A DNA stretch of 22,233 nucleotides from GYS-P2D sp964414425 (GTDB lineage Bacteria > Bacteroidota > Bacteroidia > Chitinophagales > Saprospiraceae), in assembly GCA_964414425.1 (NCBI GenBank), contig CAYPWL010000049.1, positions 1 to 22,233 of the forward strand, written 5' to 3'. The notes beneath the pieces were generated by a model. The model was not told where the DNA came from, searched no databases, and saw only the letters and a program-made list of their open reading frames with translations. The position numbers and the translations under genes were made by a program. Every line of letters starts with the position of its first letter. Position 1 is the stretch's first letter. Below are positions 15,136 to 22,233 of the stretch, piece after piece.

Positions 15136-17043
15136 CTAACTCATATATTCCCAAGCGGATTGATAGCGTCCCTCCTTCTCGATATGATCGGCGAGCTCTA
15201 AGTAGCGTTGGTCAAATCCCAAAGTCGCCATGTCTCCTATTATAATGAGCTTCTCTCTCGCTCGAGTCATGGCAACATTCAGTCGTCGATAGTCTGTCAA
15301 AAATCCTAATTCCCCTCGATCATTAGACCGAACCAAGGATATGTAGATTACATCTCTCTCTTGACCTTGAAACCCATCTATGGAGTTGACTTCGATATCC
15401 ATTGCACGCAGTGCACTGTCATCTTCAAGTTCACGTCGGATTAACTGAACTTGCGCTTTGTAAGGGCTTATAATTCCGATAGACTGTCCTTCTAAGATTG
15501 GGGCAATCGAAAGAATGTGCTCTCTCACGATGAGATATTCTTGGCGATTAAACTTACTGAGGGTTTCAGGATTGATCTCCTCCTCAAATCCACAACCACT
15601 TGTATCTATATAGACTATCGGCTCCTCGGTATGCATACTCGATCTCGAGGAGATAGTAGAATCTGTCTTGAGCAACCCTTCATAAAATAGCTTATTGCTA
15701 AATGTCAAAATCTTGGGGTGCATGCGATACTGAGTATCCAACAGGTAGGTTTGCTCAATATGATTGCTTAATCTATCAAGCAAGGTTTCTTCAAATCCTT
15801 GTTCTTTAGCCTGGGCGGATTTCACAGTAGGAGGCAGTTGATGATGATCTCCCGCCATGACCACCTTGTCAGCCTTAAGTATTGCGGTCCAACTTTCTGG
15901 CTCTAAGGCCTGTGAAGCTTCATCGATGACCACTACATCAAAGTGTAAATCTGAGATACTCCTATTAGCGGTACCGATCAGGGTAGAGCATACCACTTGA
16001 GCATTGGATAGTACTTGTTCAACAAGTTTCTCTTCGAGATCTCGAGCCCAATTCTTGAGTTGTCGAGCTTCCTTATACATCAGGCCCCGATTCATGCGCT
16101 CTTGACTCCCAAATTTTCGTTTGTACTTACCTGCTTCTCGATGCGCCGTTTCGGCTTCGATTTTTACTTGTTTGATATGTTGCCAATCCTTGTGGTTTCT
16201 GATTTTTTCATCGAGGCATAGCTCAGCGATATGATCTCCTATCCGTGTGACATTGCCTATGCGGATTACATTGACACCTGACTCATGGAGTTTTCTGGTG
16301 AGTAAATCCACGGCGCCATTACTTGGAGCAGTCACTAATACCTTCTGTTGGCTCGCTGCCATATGTCTGACTAACTCGACTAATGTGGTTGTCTTGCCTG
16401 TCCCTGGAGGGCCATGTATGATAGATAGCAATGATGCCCCAAGAGATCCTGTGACCGCATTTTGCTGAGAAGGATTCAGATGATCATCTCTGAAGATTAC
16501 CTTAGTCTCTTCAGTTGCCTGCTCTATGGATTGATTAGCAACGCTATGTCTGAGCTGTGCGATCGGACCATCCTTGATCTTCATGACAGAGCGTACGCTC
16601 CCCTTCATGACTTGATAGGATCGATCATCATAGATGAGCTCTATACCCATTGTCCCACCCTTCAAGATGTGATCTTTGGCGATGATATCTGCAGATAGTA
16701 TGATTCTTACCTTCTTGCGATTAGCATATGATATAGCTCCTCTAAACTCAATCCGTTCTTCTTTTTGGATATAAAATATAGCGCTTGCCCCAGACTTAAA
16801 ATTGTTACTTCCACTACTTGCTGAAGGGCTTGCAGGGACGAGCTCCAGCTCCACATATTCGCCTACAGTATAATGTTGTCGAGAGATTTCTACTGGTTGC
16901 CAAAGTATTCCAGATTTGATCCGTTCTTTGGTCGTCTTAGAAGTGGACAACCTCCGGAAGTAATCTTCTTCGGCTTGTCGCTCTGACTCTATACAATCCA
17001 GAAGACGCTTATATCGGTTTTGTTGTTCTGCCACAGAGCCCAA
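15136..17043 (-). CDS. Superfamily 1 DNA/RNA helicase (IGHMBP2/Upf1-like)
   Basis: This 635-residue protein has an N-terminal beta-barrel type region (about 50-160) and two RecA-like domains. Visible motifs are Walker A GPPGTGKT (211-218), DEAS (374-377), GDHHQLPP (398-405), QYRMHP (438-443), NSIDGFQGQERD (553-564) and NVAMTRA (589-595). These are the hallmarks of the SF1B Upf1/SMUBP-2 group, which unwind nucleic acids 5' to 3'. Bacterial members are poorly characterised. The stretch 285-345 is a charged helical insertion, as in family members. There is no ATG start: an in-frame TAA (17080-17082) precedes, the only usual initiators are TTG at 17043 and GTG at 17034, and the next Met is residue 132. 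It follows the monooxygenase gene by 32 bases. Confidence 0.93.
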   Translation of the reverse strand: MGSVAEQQNRYKRLLDCIESERQAEEDYFRRLSTSKTTKERIKSGILWQPVEISRQHYTVGEYVELELVPASPSASSGSNNFKSGASAIFYIQKEERIEFRGAISYANRKKVRIILSADIIAKDHILKGGTMGIELIYDDRSYQVMKGSVRSVMKIKDGPIAQLRHSVANQSIEQATEETKVIFRDDHLNPSQQNAVTGSLGASLLSIIHGPPGTGKTTTLVELVRHMAASQQKVLVTAPSNGAVDLLTRKLHESGVNVIRIGNVTRIGDHIAELCLDEKIRNHKDWQHIKQVKIEAETAHREAGKYKRKFGSQERMNRGLMYKEARQLKNWARDLEEKLVEQVLSNAQVVCSTLIGTANRSISDLHFDVVVIDEASQALEPESWTAILKADKVVMAGDHHQLPPTVKSAQAKEQGFEETLLDRLSNHIEQTYLLDTQYRMHPKILTFSNKLFYEGLLKTDSTISSRSSMHTEEPIVYIDTSGCGFEEEINPETLSKFNRQEYLIVREHILSIAPILEGQSIGIISPYKAQVQLIRRELEDDSALRAMDIEVNSIDGFQGQERDVIYISLVRSNDRGELGFLTDYRRLNVAMTRAREKLIIIGDMATLGFDQRYLELADHIEKEGRYQSAWEYMS

Positions 17044-17075
17044 AGCTAACGAATCACTCCGTATTACTCTGTAAG

Positions 17076-18530
17076 CTAATTATAGGCATACTCAAGTTCG
17101 GCTTCGTTGAGATTGCTCTTTCTGAAGCTTTTGATATCCTTTTTATAATTCTGGTTGACCACCCAAGGTCCATGACTGCCCTGTTTAGGGAGCATGTGTA
17201 AACCACGCTTGAAGTATCCTGAGCTGAAGTCTACGAAATCTAACTTCTCTACGGTATCATCAGATAGCCTCGGGGTACAGCTCTTTGCATTGATCTGGTC
17301 CATGTGATTGAGTAGTCGGCAGACATATTCGCTGACGAGGTCGCACTTGAGCGTCCACGATGCATTTGTATATCCAAATGCCAATGCCATATTAGGGATG
17401 TCCTGAAACATAGCTCCCCTAAAGCAGACTAAGTCAGAAGTGTGTAATTCTGATCCATTTACCCTGACGGTTATGCCACCGAGAAGTTTGAGTTCTAGGC
17501 CAGTAGCACACACAACAAGATCCGCAGCAAGGTGATTGCCAGATTTAAGTTGGATGCCTTCAGCGGTGAAGTGATCAATATGGTCCGTTACAATATCTGC
17601 ACGCTCATTCTTTATAGCCTCAAATAGCTCTCCTTCTGGCACGAGACAGAGTCTTTGTTCCCAAGGATTGTAATGAGGCTGAAAGTGAGTGTCGATATCA
17701 TATTCTTCTCCCAGCTCCTTGCGGACACCTTTGACAAAAATATTGCGCATCGTATTGGGCCACTTCATACAAGCCTTATAGCTCAGTGCGCTTATCTTGA
17801 TATTCTTCCACCGGATCATATTGTAGGCGGTCTGAGCGGGAAGTATAGACTTGAGGAAGTTGGCAACAGCATCTTCTCTTGGCCCTGCTACCATATATGT
17901 TGGAGAGCGTTGCAGCATTGTGACCGAGGTAGCTTCTTTGGCGAGCTCAGGCACCAGCGTTACTGCAGTTGCCCCACTGCCGATAACAACGACTCGTTTA
18001 TCCTTGTAATCTACTTCAGGATTCCATTGTTGGGGATGTACAAATTGCCCATTGAAGTCATCTAGGCCATTGAAGTCTGGTGTGTACCCATGATCATAAT
18101 TGTAATACCCGGAGCACATGAACATAAAGCGACATTGAAGTTTTCGTTGCGCTTGATCATCGATTCCAGCTTGGATACTTACTGTCCATAGTGATTGCTC
18201 TGATGACCATTCTGCAGCAACGGCTTTGGAGTTATATTGTATATGCTCCGCAATGCCATACTCTTTGGCAGTTTCGTTTATATAGTTCAATATCGATGGT
18301 CCATCTGCTATTGCCTGCGGGTCAGTCCAAGGCTTAAAGCTATATCCCAAAGTATACATATCTGAGTCTGACCGTATGCCAGGATATCTGAATAAATCCC
18401 AAGTGCCCCCCATAGATTCACGTGCCTCGAGGATAGCGTAGCTTTTGCTTGGGCAATGCTTGCTCAAGTGTACGGCTGCCGATATACCTGAGAGTCCTGC
18501 TCCAACAATTAAAACATCAACTTGATCCAT
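17076..18530 (-). CDS. Flavin-dependent monooxygenase, Baeyer-Villiger type (EtaA-like)
   Basis: This 484-residue enzyme has an FAD-binding Rossmann motif GAGLSG (10-15), the conserved GGTWDLFRYPGIRSD (41-55) and the Baeyer-Villiger fingerprint FxGxxxHxxxW at 159-169. It also has an NADPH-binding Rossmann motif GSGATA (184-189) and the late CATGL (341-345). It should insert one oxygen atom from O2 into ketones, or oxidise sulphur or nitrogen groups, using NADPH. The sequence resembles the EtaA/EthA-type branch of about 490 residues. The physiological substrate is unknown. It is the first gene of a tight minus-strand run with the helicase and the patatin-like lipase. The ATG at 18530 starts directly at the first beta strand (MDQVDVLIVG), as expected. 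Confidence 0.93.
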   Translation of the reverse strand: MDQVDVLIVGAGLSGISAAVHLSKHCPSKSYAILEARESMGGTWDLFRYPGIRSDSDMYTLGYSFKPWTDPQAIADGPSILNYINETAKEYGIAEHIQYNSKAVAAEWSSEQSLWTVSIQAGIDDQAQRKLQCRFMFMCSGYYNYDHGYTPDFNGLDDFNGQFVHPQQWNPEVDYKDKRVVVIGSGATAVTLVPELAKEATSVTMLQRSPTYMVAGPREDAVANFLKSILPAQTAYNMIRWKNIKISALSYKACMKWPNTMRNIFVKGVRKELGEEYDIDTHFQPHYNPWEQRLCLVPEGELFEAIKNERADIVTDHIDHFTAEGIQLKSGNHLAADLVVCATGLELKLLGGITVRVNGSELHTSDLVCFRGAMFQDIPNMALAFGYTNASWTLKCDLVSEYVCRLLNHMDQINAKSCTPRLSDDTVEKLDFVDFSSGYFKRGLHMLPKQGSHGPWVVNQNYKKDIKSFRKSNLNEAELEYAYN

Positions 18531-18633
18531 AAACTTATGTATGAGTATACTGATATTAGCAGGAGGAAGTTAATCGATTCGGCTAACAATTCATCAGATG
18601 TGAGATACTATAATTGAGCAATATGGTGTGGGG

Positions 18634-18646
18634 TAAGCGCCGCTTA
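18634..18646. repeat. Short inverted repeat in the divergent gap
   Basis: TAAGC (18634-18638) and GCTTA (18642-18646) are exact reverse complements separated by GCC. They lie between the divergent monooxygenase gene and the lipoprotein gene, 104 bases from the start of the former. This is a possible operator; the arms are short. Confidence 0.25.
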
Positions 18647-18702
18647 TAGAATCACTGTATCTTCAATCTAAAGCATGCACAGGCAACCCTATGAGTTATA
18701 AC

Positions 18703-18719
18703 TACATTATATAGATGTA
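18703..18719 (+). promoter_or_regulatory. Inverted repeat abutting the lipoprotein start codon
   Basis: TACAT (18703-18707) and ATGTA (18715-18719) flank TATATAG and end exactly one base before the ATG at 18720. A hairpin here would occlude the ribosome landing site, but five A/T-rich pairs are weak and could be chance. No Shine-Dalgarno sequence is visible. Confidence 0.22.
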
Positions 18720-19478
18720 ATGAAGCAGTTCTTCTATCTCATATTAATTGTAAGCTTATCCGCATGTAGCTCAGAGTCCATAACCCCTGAGCTGGATGAG
18801 ACTATATTAGCTGATTATCTTGAGCTCAATAATGATCGAATCTTGTCGGACTTAGTGGCTTGTGCTGGGGGTGCCCCGGGAGGATTGCTCGAGTCTGCGG
18901 ACGAGCCAACGGACGTCTTCTTTTATCCTATTGAAGGAGCTACGGATTTCAGATATTTTGAGGCAGAGGATGTGGCGGATTCGCTTGATTTTACTCAATA
19001 CCGCGAGAAAGAATTATCCAATGAGCCGATCTTCAACGGGTATCTATGGAAGTACAATAATGTTCCCTTTACGGGTGAACGCATGGCGGTAGTGACTTAT
19101 AAGACTCCTGGCAGAATCCATGCGTGTACTCCCATCAGAATGAAAACTAACGTCAAGCCAACCGAGAATCGACCTGAATTAGGGCAGGTAGTTGAAAATG
19201 GAGTGACGCCATCATTTGTCTGGGAAGATGGATCAATACCCGAAAATGTCATATACTTTCAGGTGATCTCCGATGAAGACGATAACTTCATCTCTGGTAC
19301 TTACACCATCGACAAGAATTTTACCTTTTACAACTTAGAAAACGTTGTGTTTAATATCACAGACACTACTACAGTCCCGACCTTATTACCCAACCGACCG
19401 TACACCTTTACCTTTATGGGTGTAAGTGAGGACAACTGGGTCAATCTCTACTTTGAGCACGAGTTCCGCACGGATTAA
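18720..19478 (+). CDS. Lipoprotein of unknown function
   Basis: This 252-residue protein begins with a signal peptide and lipobox LSAC, giving lipidated Cys16. The mature part has an acidic helix (about 23-48) and then beta-rich segments. A closing fibronectin-III-like pattern runs from about 160 to 250 (SFVWEDG, IYFQVISDEDDNFISGTYT, RPYTFTFMGVSEDNWVNL). I do not recognise a named family. The mature protein has two Cys beyond the lipidated one, in VACAGG and HACTPI, which could form a disulphide in the periplasm. It is divergent from the monooxygenase gene and followed by a YciI-type lipoprotein gene 120 bases on. Confidence 0.85.
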   Translation: MKQFFYLILIVSLSACSSESITPELDETILADYLELNNDRILSDLVACAGGAPGGLLESADEPTDVFFYPIEGATDFRYFEAEDVADSLDFTQYREKELSNEPIFNGYLWKYNNVPFTGERMAVVTYKTPGRIHACTPIRMKTNVKPTENRPELGQVVENGVTPSFVWEDGSIPENVIYFQVISDEDDNFISGTYTIDKNFTFYNLENVVFNITDTTTVPTLLPNRPYTFTFMGVSEDNWVNLYFEHEFRTD

Positions 19479-19496
19479 CACAATCGATCCTTTTTT
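19472..19496 (+). terminator. Possible weak terminator after the lipoprotein gene
   Basis: GGAT (19472-19475, overlapping the last codons) pairs with ATCC (19487-19490), and six T follow at 19491-19496. The four-base stem is very short, so the T run is the main signal. Confidence 0.3.
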
Positions 19497-19598
19497 ATCT
19501 CTTATTGATAATACGTACTCCGGATTTGGGTCTTACCGTATTGAATTTGATGAGGCTACTGCTTTGAAATCTTGATAGAGAACTAGTATCATTGTTGT

Positions 19599-20114
19599 AT
19601 GAAACAGCCACTATCAGTAAGTCTTATTGTACTCATCTCAATAGTATCATTCTTGTGGTTATCCTCGTGTGATCAACATGCGGCCACGGACAGCATCACT
19701 GAGAATGCAACTGTCAAGCCAAAGGACATGGTATACGATTCTATCCGTGCTGATAAGCTTGGCGCAGACCAGTATGGTATGAAGAAGTACATCATGGTAC
19801 TCCTCAAAAAAGGGCCTAATCAAAACCTAACTGAACAGGAGTCCGCAAACGTTCAAACGATGCACATGGCCAACATCAGAAAAATGGCAGAAAAAGGAAT
19901 ACTGGCTGTGTCAGGCCCATTTACTGGGGATGGAGATTTACGTGGGATCTTTGTGCTTAACGTAGAGACAGTCGAAGAAGCAGAACATATGCTTTCCTTT
20001 GATCAAGCTGTAAAAGAAGGTGTATTAGTTATGGAATTGTACGAATGGTACGGTTCAGCCGCTCTAATGGAGGTTAATGAGATCCATAACCAGATTGCTA
20101 AAGTCAAGATATAA
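19599..20114 (+). CDS. YciI-like domain lipoprotein
   Basis: This 171-residue protein has a signal peptide with lipobox LSSC (lipidated Cys24). After a linker, a single YCII-related alpha/beta domain spans about 62-152. Family features are the conserved His89 in MHMANIRKM, the GILAVSGPF strand-turn (100-108), RGIFVLNVETVEEAEHML (115-132), Asp135 in the FDQAVKEG loop, and the closing LYEWYG. In YciI-type proteins a His-Asp pair has been proposed as the active site, and both residues appear to be present. Most YciI proteins are stand-alone cytoplasmic proteins of about 100 residues. Here a lipoprotein signal places the domain in the periplasm or on the outer membrane. The DUF6702 gene begins 53 bases downstream on the same strand and may be co-transcribed. 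Confidence 0.87.
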   Translation: MKQPLSVSLIVLISIVSFLWLSSCDQHAATDSITENATVKPKDMVYDSIRADKLGADQYGMKKYIMVLLKKGPNQNLTEQESANVQTMHMANIRKMAEKGILAVSGPFTGDGDLRGIFVLNVETVEEAEHMLSFDQAVKEGVLVMELYEWYGSAALMEVNEIHNQIAKVKI

Positions 20115-20167
20115 TCTGAGCTTGGTTACTTCTTGGGATATCATACCCTATTGATTGCAGCTCCTGA

Positions 20168-20662
20168 ATGGGTTACCTTGTCGTTGTGACGAACCTCTAC
20201 TTACTACTATTTACATTATTGTGTTCCACTTATACATCCGAGCACGCACTTTATCTATCAGTAGTAGAGATTACTGATTCAGAATCCTCAATTGAGATAA
20301 CTGTCAAGGTATTTAGGGATGATATGGTTGATGCACTAAGAAATCATGTAGATTCCTTACAATCGACTATGGACAGCCTTGATGATCTGGAGGTGCAAGC
20401 CTATTTCGAGAAACATATCAAATTATACCCTTTACAAGACCAACCAATACAAGTGCAAAGGATCAGTATTGAGGGAGAGTCCTTTTTTATTGATCTCTCA
20501 ACAGATAGAGACTTTGATACGGTAGAGCAACTCAGTGTGTCTCATTTCTTCGAACTATTCTCTGATCAAAAGAATATCACCAAGATTACTGCTGGAGAAG
20601 AGCAGTACTTCTACACCTATAAATCTTCAGGCCAAATCGAAGATATTACTGAGCTTCACTAA
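20168..20662 (+). CDS. DUF6702 family exported protein
   Basis: This 164-residue protein has an N-terminal hydrophobic signal (about 5-21). The mature part starts near HALYLSVVEI and continues with ITVKVFRDDMVDAL, the pattern typical of DUF6702 proteins of Bacteroidota (mature N-terminal His, then two long strands with a K-x-F-x-DD motif). The function of this family is unknown to me; members often sit near peptidase or envelope genes. The remainder holds a helical stretch (about 58-84) and beta strands. There are no enzyme motifs. Its stop codon lies only three bases from the stop of the convergent FG-GAP protein gene, so the two transcripts must overlap. Confidence 0.8.
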   Translation: MGYLVVVTNLYLLLFTLLCSTYTSEHALYLSVVEITDSESSIEITVKVFRDDMVDALRNHVDSLQSTMDSLDDLEVQAYFEKHIKLYPLQDQPIQVQRISIEGESFFIDLSTDRDFDTVEQLSVSHFFELFSDQKNITKITAGEEQYFYTYKSSGQIEDITELH

Positions 20663-20665
20663 GGA

Positions 20666-22114
20666 TCACTTGGAGCCGGCGCTCTGATTGTAATAGATCG
20701 CTATTGGTGCTCTGCGGGTTTTCCACTTACTGGTTAGTTCTTGTGGTTGCTGCATGTGTAAACCACGATTAGTGGCTAATACGATATCTATGTCCCCATC
20801 TCGATCTATATCACCAGCATCCATAAGCACATAGTTGTCTTTAGGTTCGATTTCGAAGTAATATGGCTCAAATGTTCCAGTACCATCGTTTTTGAATAGT
20901 AATAGTACCTCATGTGTTCTGCTGAAATAATCAGCATACATGGCGACGGTCATTAGATCCTGATCGCCGTCTATATCATAATCTCTGGCGATGACTTTTG
21001 AAGCTCCGTTGATATGATAGAAATAAGACTCCTCGTATTCGTTGGCACCATTATTTATATGTACCCGTAGGCCATGATAAGGTTTGAAAACCTTGGAGTA
21101 ATCATCATTGTCACCATGTGTTGTCACGATATCAAGATCACCGTCCCCATCGATATCTACCACATCAAAGCTATTAGTCCCATACAAAGGCGGAAAGGTT
21201 AGCAGTGTTTTAGGTGACCAACCTTGTGTGTCATTGAACGGGAGGCTATAGCTTTTAATTGACTCATTAGCTTGTCCGTATAATGCTATGATTTCCTCGC
21301 TGCCATCATGATCGATATCAATGAGTTTGGCCATGGTAGCGCCTGTAGTCGGGTCCACATAAGTTCGGTCTTTTTGATTATGCAGACTGAGGCCGCCTGT
21401 TGGGATAGGCTCTCTAGTTGATCCGAATTGACTCACCAGCCAATTATTGTTATCGCGTCCATTGTGATAACGTTTGAACGAAATCGGTCTGATGAGGCTA
21501 TCCACAATCGTCGATAACTGTCCATTATCAAGTTTTAGTATAGAACCATTCTGATTGTCCGACGGACCTAAGGTTCCCATATTAAGAATGAAGTCTTGTC
21601 TGGGAGTAGTAACATAATCGGTAGGTATCCCGTCGATATTTATTTCTTCAACTTGTTGGTCTTTTATTTTGATAAGTTGTCCATCAGATTGGCCAACTAT
21701 GATGTCATTTGACTCAGTCACTTTGACAAGAGTGGAGTAGTCGTTTAAGTATTCGTGATAAGCGTGAGTGGTATCTAATTCGAATAGATCTTGCTTAAGA
21801 GGCATATCTTTTACTGCACTCGAGTAAAACGCATTCGGAGCATTATTTAAATAATACTGTTGAATCTTTACCCAGTCTTCAATACTGATGACTTGTCCGG
21901 CATCCTTCATATGACCGTCCATAGCTTTGAGCACTTTGGTCCAGCTGATACGATCCAGTTCACTTGGGGCAACATATTGATGGCAGCTGGAGCAGTATTG
22001 CTTAGAGAGATTACGCTGCTCTATGAGTTCTGGTGGTTCCATAGCACATCGGCTTGCAATGATGACAAAACCGAATATGACAATGCTGACGATAATGTTC
22101 TTACTATATAGCAC
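20666..22114 (-). CDS. FG-GAP/VCBS-repeat protein with N-terminal c-type haem motif
   Basis: This 482-residue exported protein begins with a hydrophobic signal ending in IIASRCA. That is a possible lipobox at Cys23, but with Arg in the -1 position, where Gly, Ala or Ser is usual. A short cytochrome-c-like segment follows, with the haem-binding motif CSSCH (41-45) and nearby Met66/Met69 as possible axial ligands. From about 120 to the end the protein looks like a beta propeller of FG-GAP/VCBS repeats. Calcium-loop motifs are DIDHDGSEE (266-274), DIDGDGDLD (320-328), DYDIDGDQD (378-386) and DIDRDGDID (435-443). It probably sits on the periplasmic side of the envelope; the propeller suggests ligand or protein binding and the haem suggests electron transfer. 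It is transcribed towards the DUF6702 gene. Confidence 0.88.
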   Translation of the reverse strand: MLYSKNIIVSIVIFGFVIIASRCAMEPPELIEQRNLSKQYCSSCHQYVAPSELDRISWTKVLKAMDGHMKDAGQVISIEDWVKIQQYYLNNAPNAFYSSAVKDMPLKQDLFELDTTHAYHEYLNDYSTLVKVTESNDIIVGQSDGQLIKIKDQQVEEINIDGIPTDYVTTPRQDFILNMGTLGPSDNQNGSILKLDNGQLSTIVDSLIRPISFKRYHNGRDNNNWLVSQFGSTREPIPTGGLSLHNQKDRTYVDPTTGATMAKLIDIDHDGSEEIIALYGQANESIKSYSLPFNDTQGWSPKTLLTFPPLYGTNSFDVVDIDGDGDLDIVTTHGDNDDYSKVFKPYHGLRVHINNGANEYEESYFYHINGASKVIARDYDIDGDQDLMTVAMYADYFSRTHEVLLLFKNDGTGTFEPYYFEIEPKDNYVLMDAGDIDRDGDIDIVLATNRGLHMQQPQELTSKWKTRRAPIAIYYNQSAGSK

Positions 22115-22171
22115 GACAACAAGATAGGTAACCTGGATAACAGATCATGTCGCTTTGTATTCAATGATCAT

Positions 22172-22199
22172 AAAAAAGAGCCCAACAGTCGTCGGGCTC
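22172..22199 (-). terminator. Intrinsic terminator of a minus-strand gene beyond the right edge
   Basis: On the minus strand GAGCCC (22194-22199) pairs with GGGCTC (22178-22183) over a 10-base loop that can add two more pairs. The stem is followed by TTTTTT (22172-22177). The asymmetry of the T run shows that it ends minus-strand transcription arriving from the right, 58 bases before the FG-GAP gene start at 22114. Confidence 0.75.
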
Positions 22200-22206
22200 C
22201 GAGGAT

Positions 22207-22233
22207 TCACTCCTTTGATTGATACGATCTCAA
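22207..22233 (-). CDS. Possible C-terminal end of a gene entering from the right edge
   Basis: The minus-strand frame beginning at 22233 reads eight codons (LRSYQSKE) and a TGA at 22207-22209, eight bases before the terminator stem. The position fits the 3' end of the gene that the terminator serves, but eight codons carry no family information and another frame could be the real one. Confidence 0.25.
   Translation of the reverse strand: MRSYQSKE

Noticed and set aside
17655..18065. 136-residue plus-strand ORF inside the monooxygenase gene
   Set aside because: It lies wholly antisense to a gene with complete flavin and NADPH motifs and shows no domain of its own.
22200..22233. Possible tRNA 3' end next to the right-edge terminator
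   Set aside because: The short AGGA/TCCT pairing does not contain the TTCnAnT core of a T arm and no acceptor stem or CCA can be placed.
1..22233. CRISPR arrays, insertion sequences, integrases, attachment sites or toxin-antitoxin pairs
   Set aside because: No regularly spaced repeats, transposase or recombinase motifs, terminal inverted repeats or recognisable toxin/antitoxin pairs were seen on either strand.

Overview
The window looks like chromosomal DNA of a member of the Bacteroidota, probably an environmental lineage such as Saprospiria or Cytophagia. The evidence is an outer-membrane beta-barrel TonB-type receptor with a carboxypeptidase-regulatory-like N-terminal domain, lipoproteins with an acidic stretch straight after the lipidated Cys, DUF6702 and DUF1080 proteins, TPR-containing sensor kinases, and starts with little Shine-Dalgarno signal. 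I see no phage, IS, integrase, CRISPR, tRNA or rRNA signal. Most of the window reads as ordinary core or near-core genes. The parts that deserve a second look are the 3413-4077 gap and the 8119-13470 signalling array.

Layout. 1-63: apparent tail of a gene entering from the left. 201-3412 (+): a small surface-type lipoprotein and a TonB-dependent outer-membrane receptor. 3413-4077: a gap with a strong intrinsic terminator (3673-3699), candidate structured RNA upstream of it, and an overlooked 56-codon ORF (3812-3982) whose start lies inside nested inverted repeats. 4078-7906 (-): a group read right to left as DUF1648 membrane protein, peroxiredoxin-like protein, membrane-anchored alpha/beta hydrolase and phosphohexomutase. 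8119-13470 (+): two single-domain response regulators followed by two paralogous TPR sensor histidine kinases, the last two joined by an ATGA overlap. 13486-18530 (-): flavin monooxygenase, SF1 helicase and patatin-like lipase in tight order, then a secreted DUF1080 protein after a larger gap. 18720-20662 (+): an unidentified lipoprotein, a YciI-domain lipoprotein and a DUF6702 protein. 20666-22114 (-): a haem-motif plus FG-GAP-repeat protein. 22172-22199: a minus-strand terminator for a gene lying beyond the right edge.

How the genes may work together. The clearest functional unit is the RR-RR-HK-HK array. The kinases carry secretion signals, TPR-rich N-terminal regions likely to be outside the cytoplasmic membrane, one membrane span and cytoplasmic HisKA/HATPase modules. 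The regulators have no output domain, so they would act through protein-protein contacts or a phosphorelay. The second regulator has lost residues that are usually conserved. The remaining genes are metabolic, envelope or nucleic-acid housekeeping genes whose adjacency suggests co-transcription more than a shared pathway. No finished, obviously new system is visible. The best candidates for something undescribed are the 3570-3982 RNA/small-ORF locus and the duplicated two-by-two signalling array.
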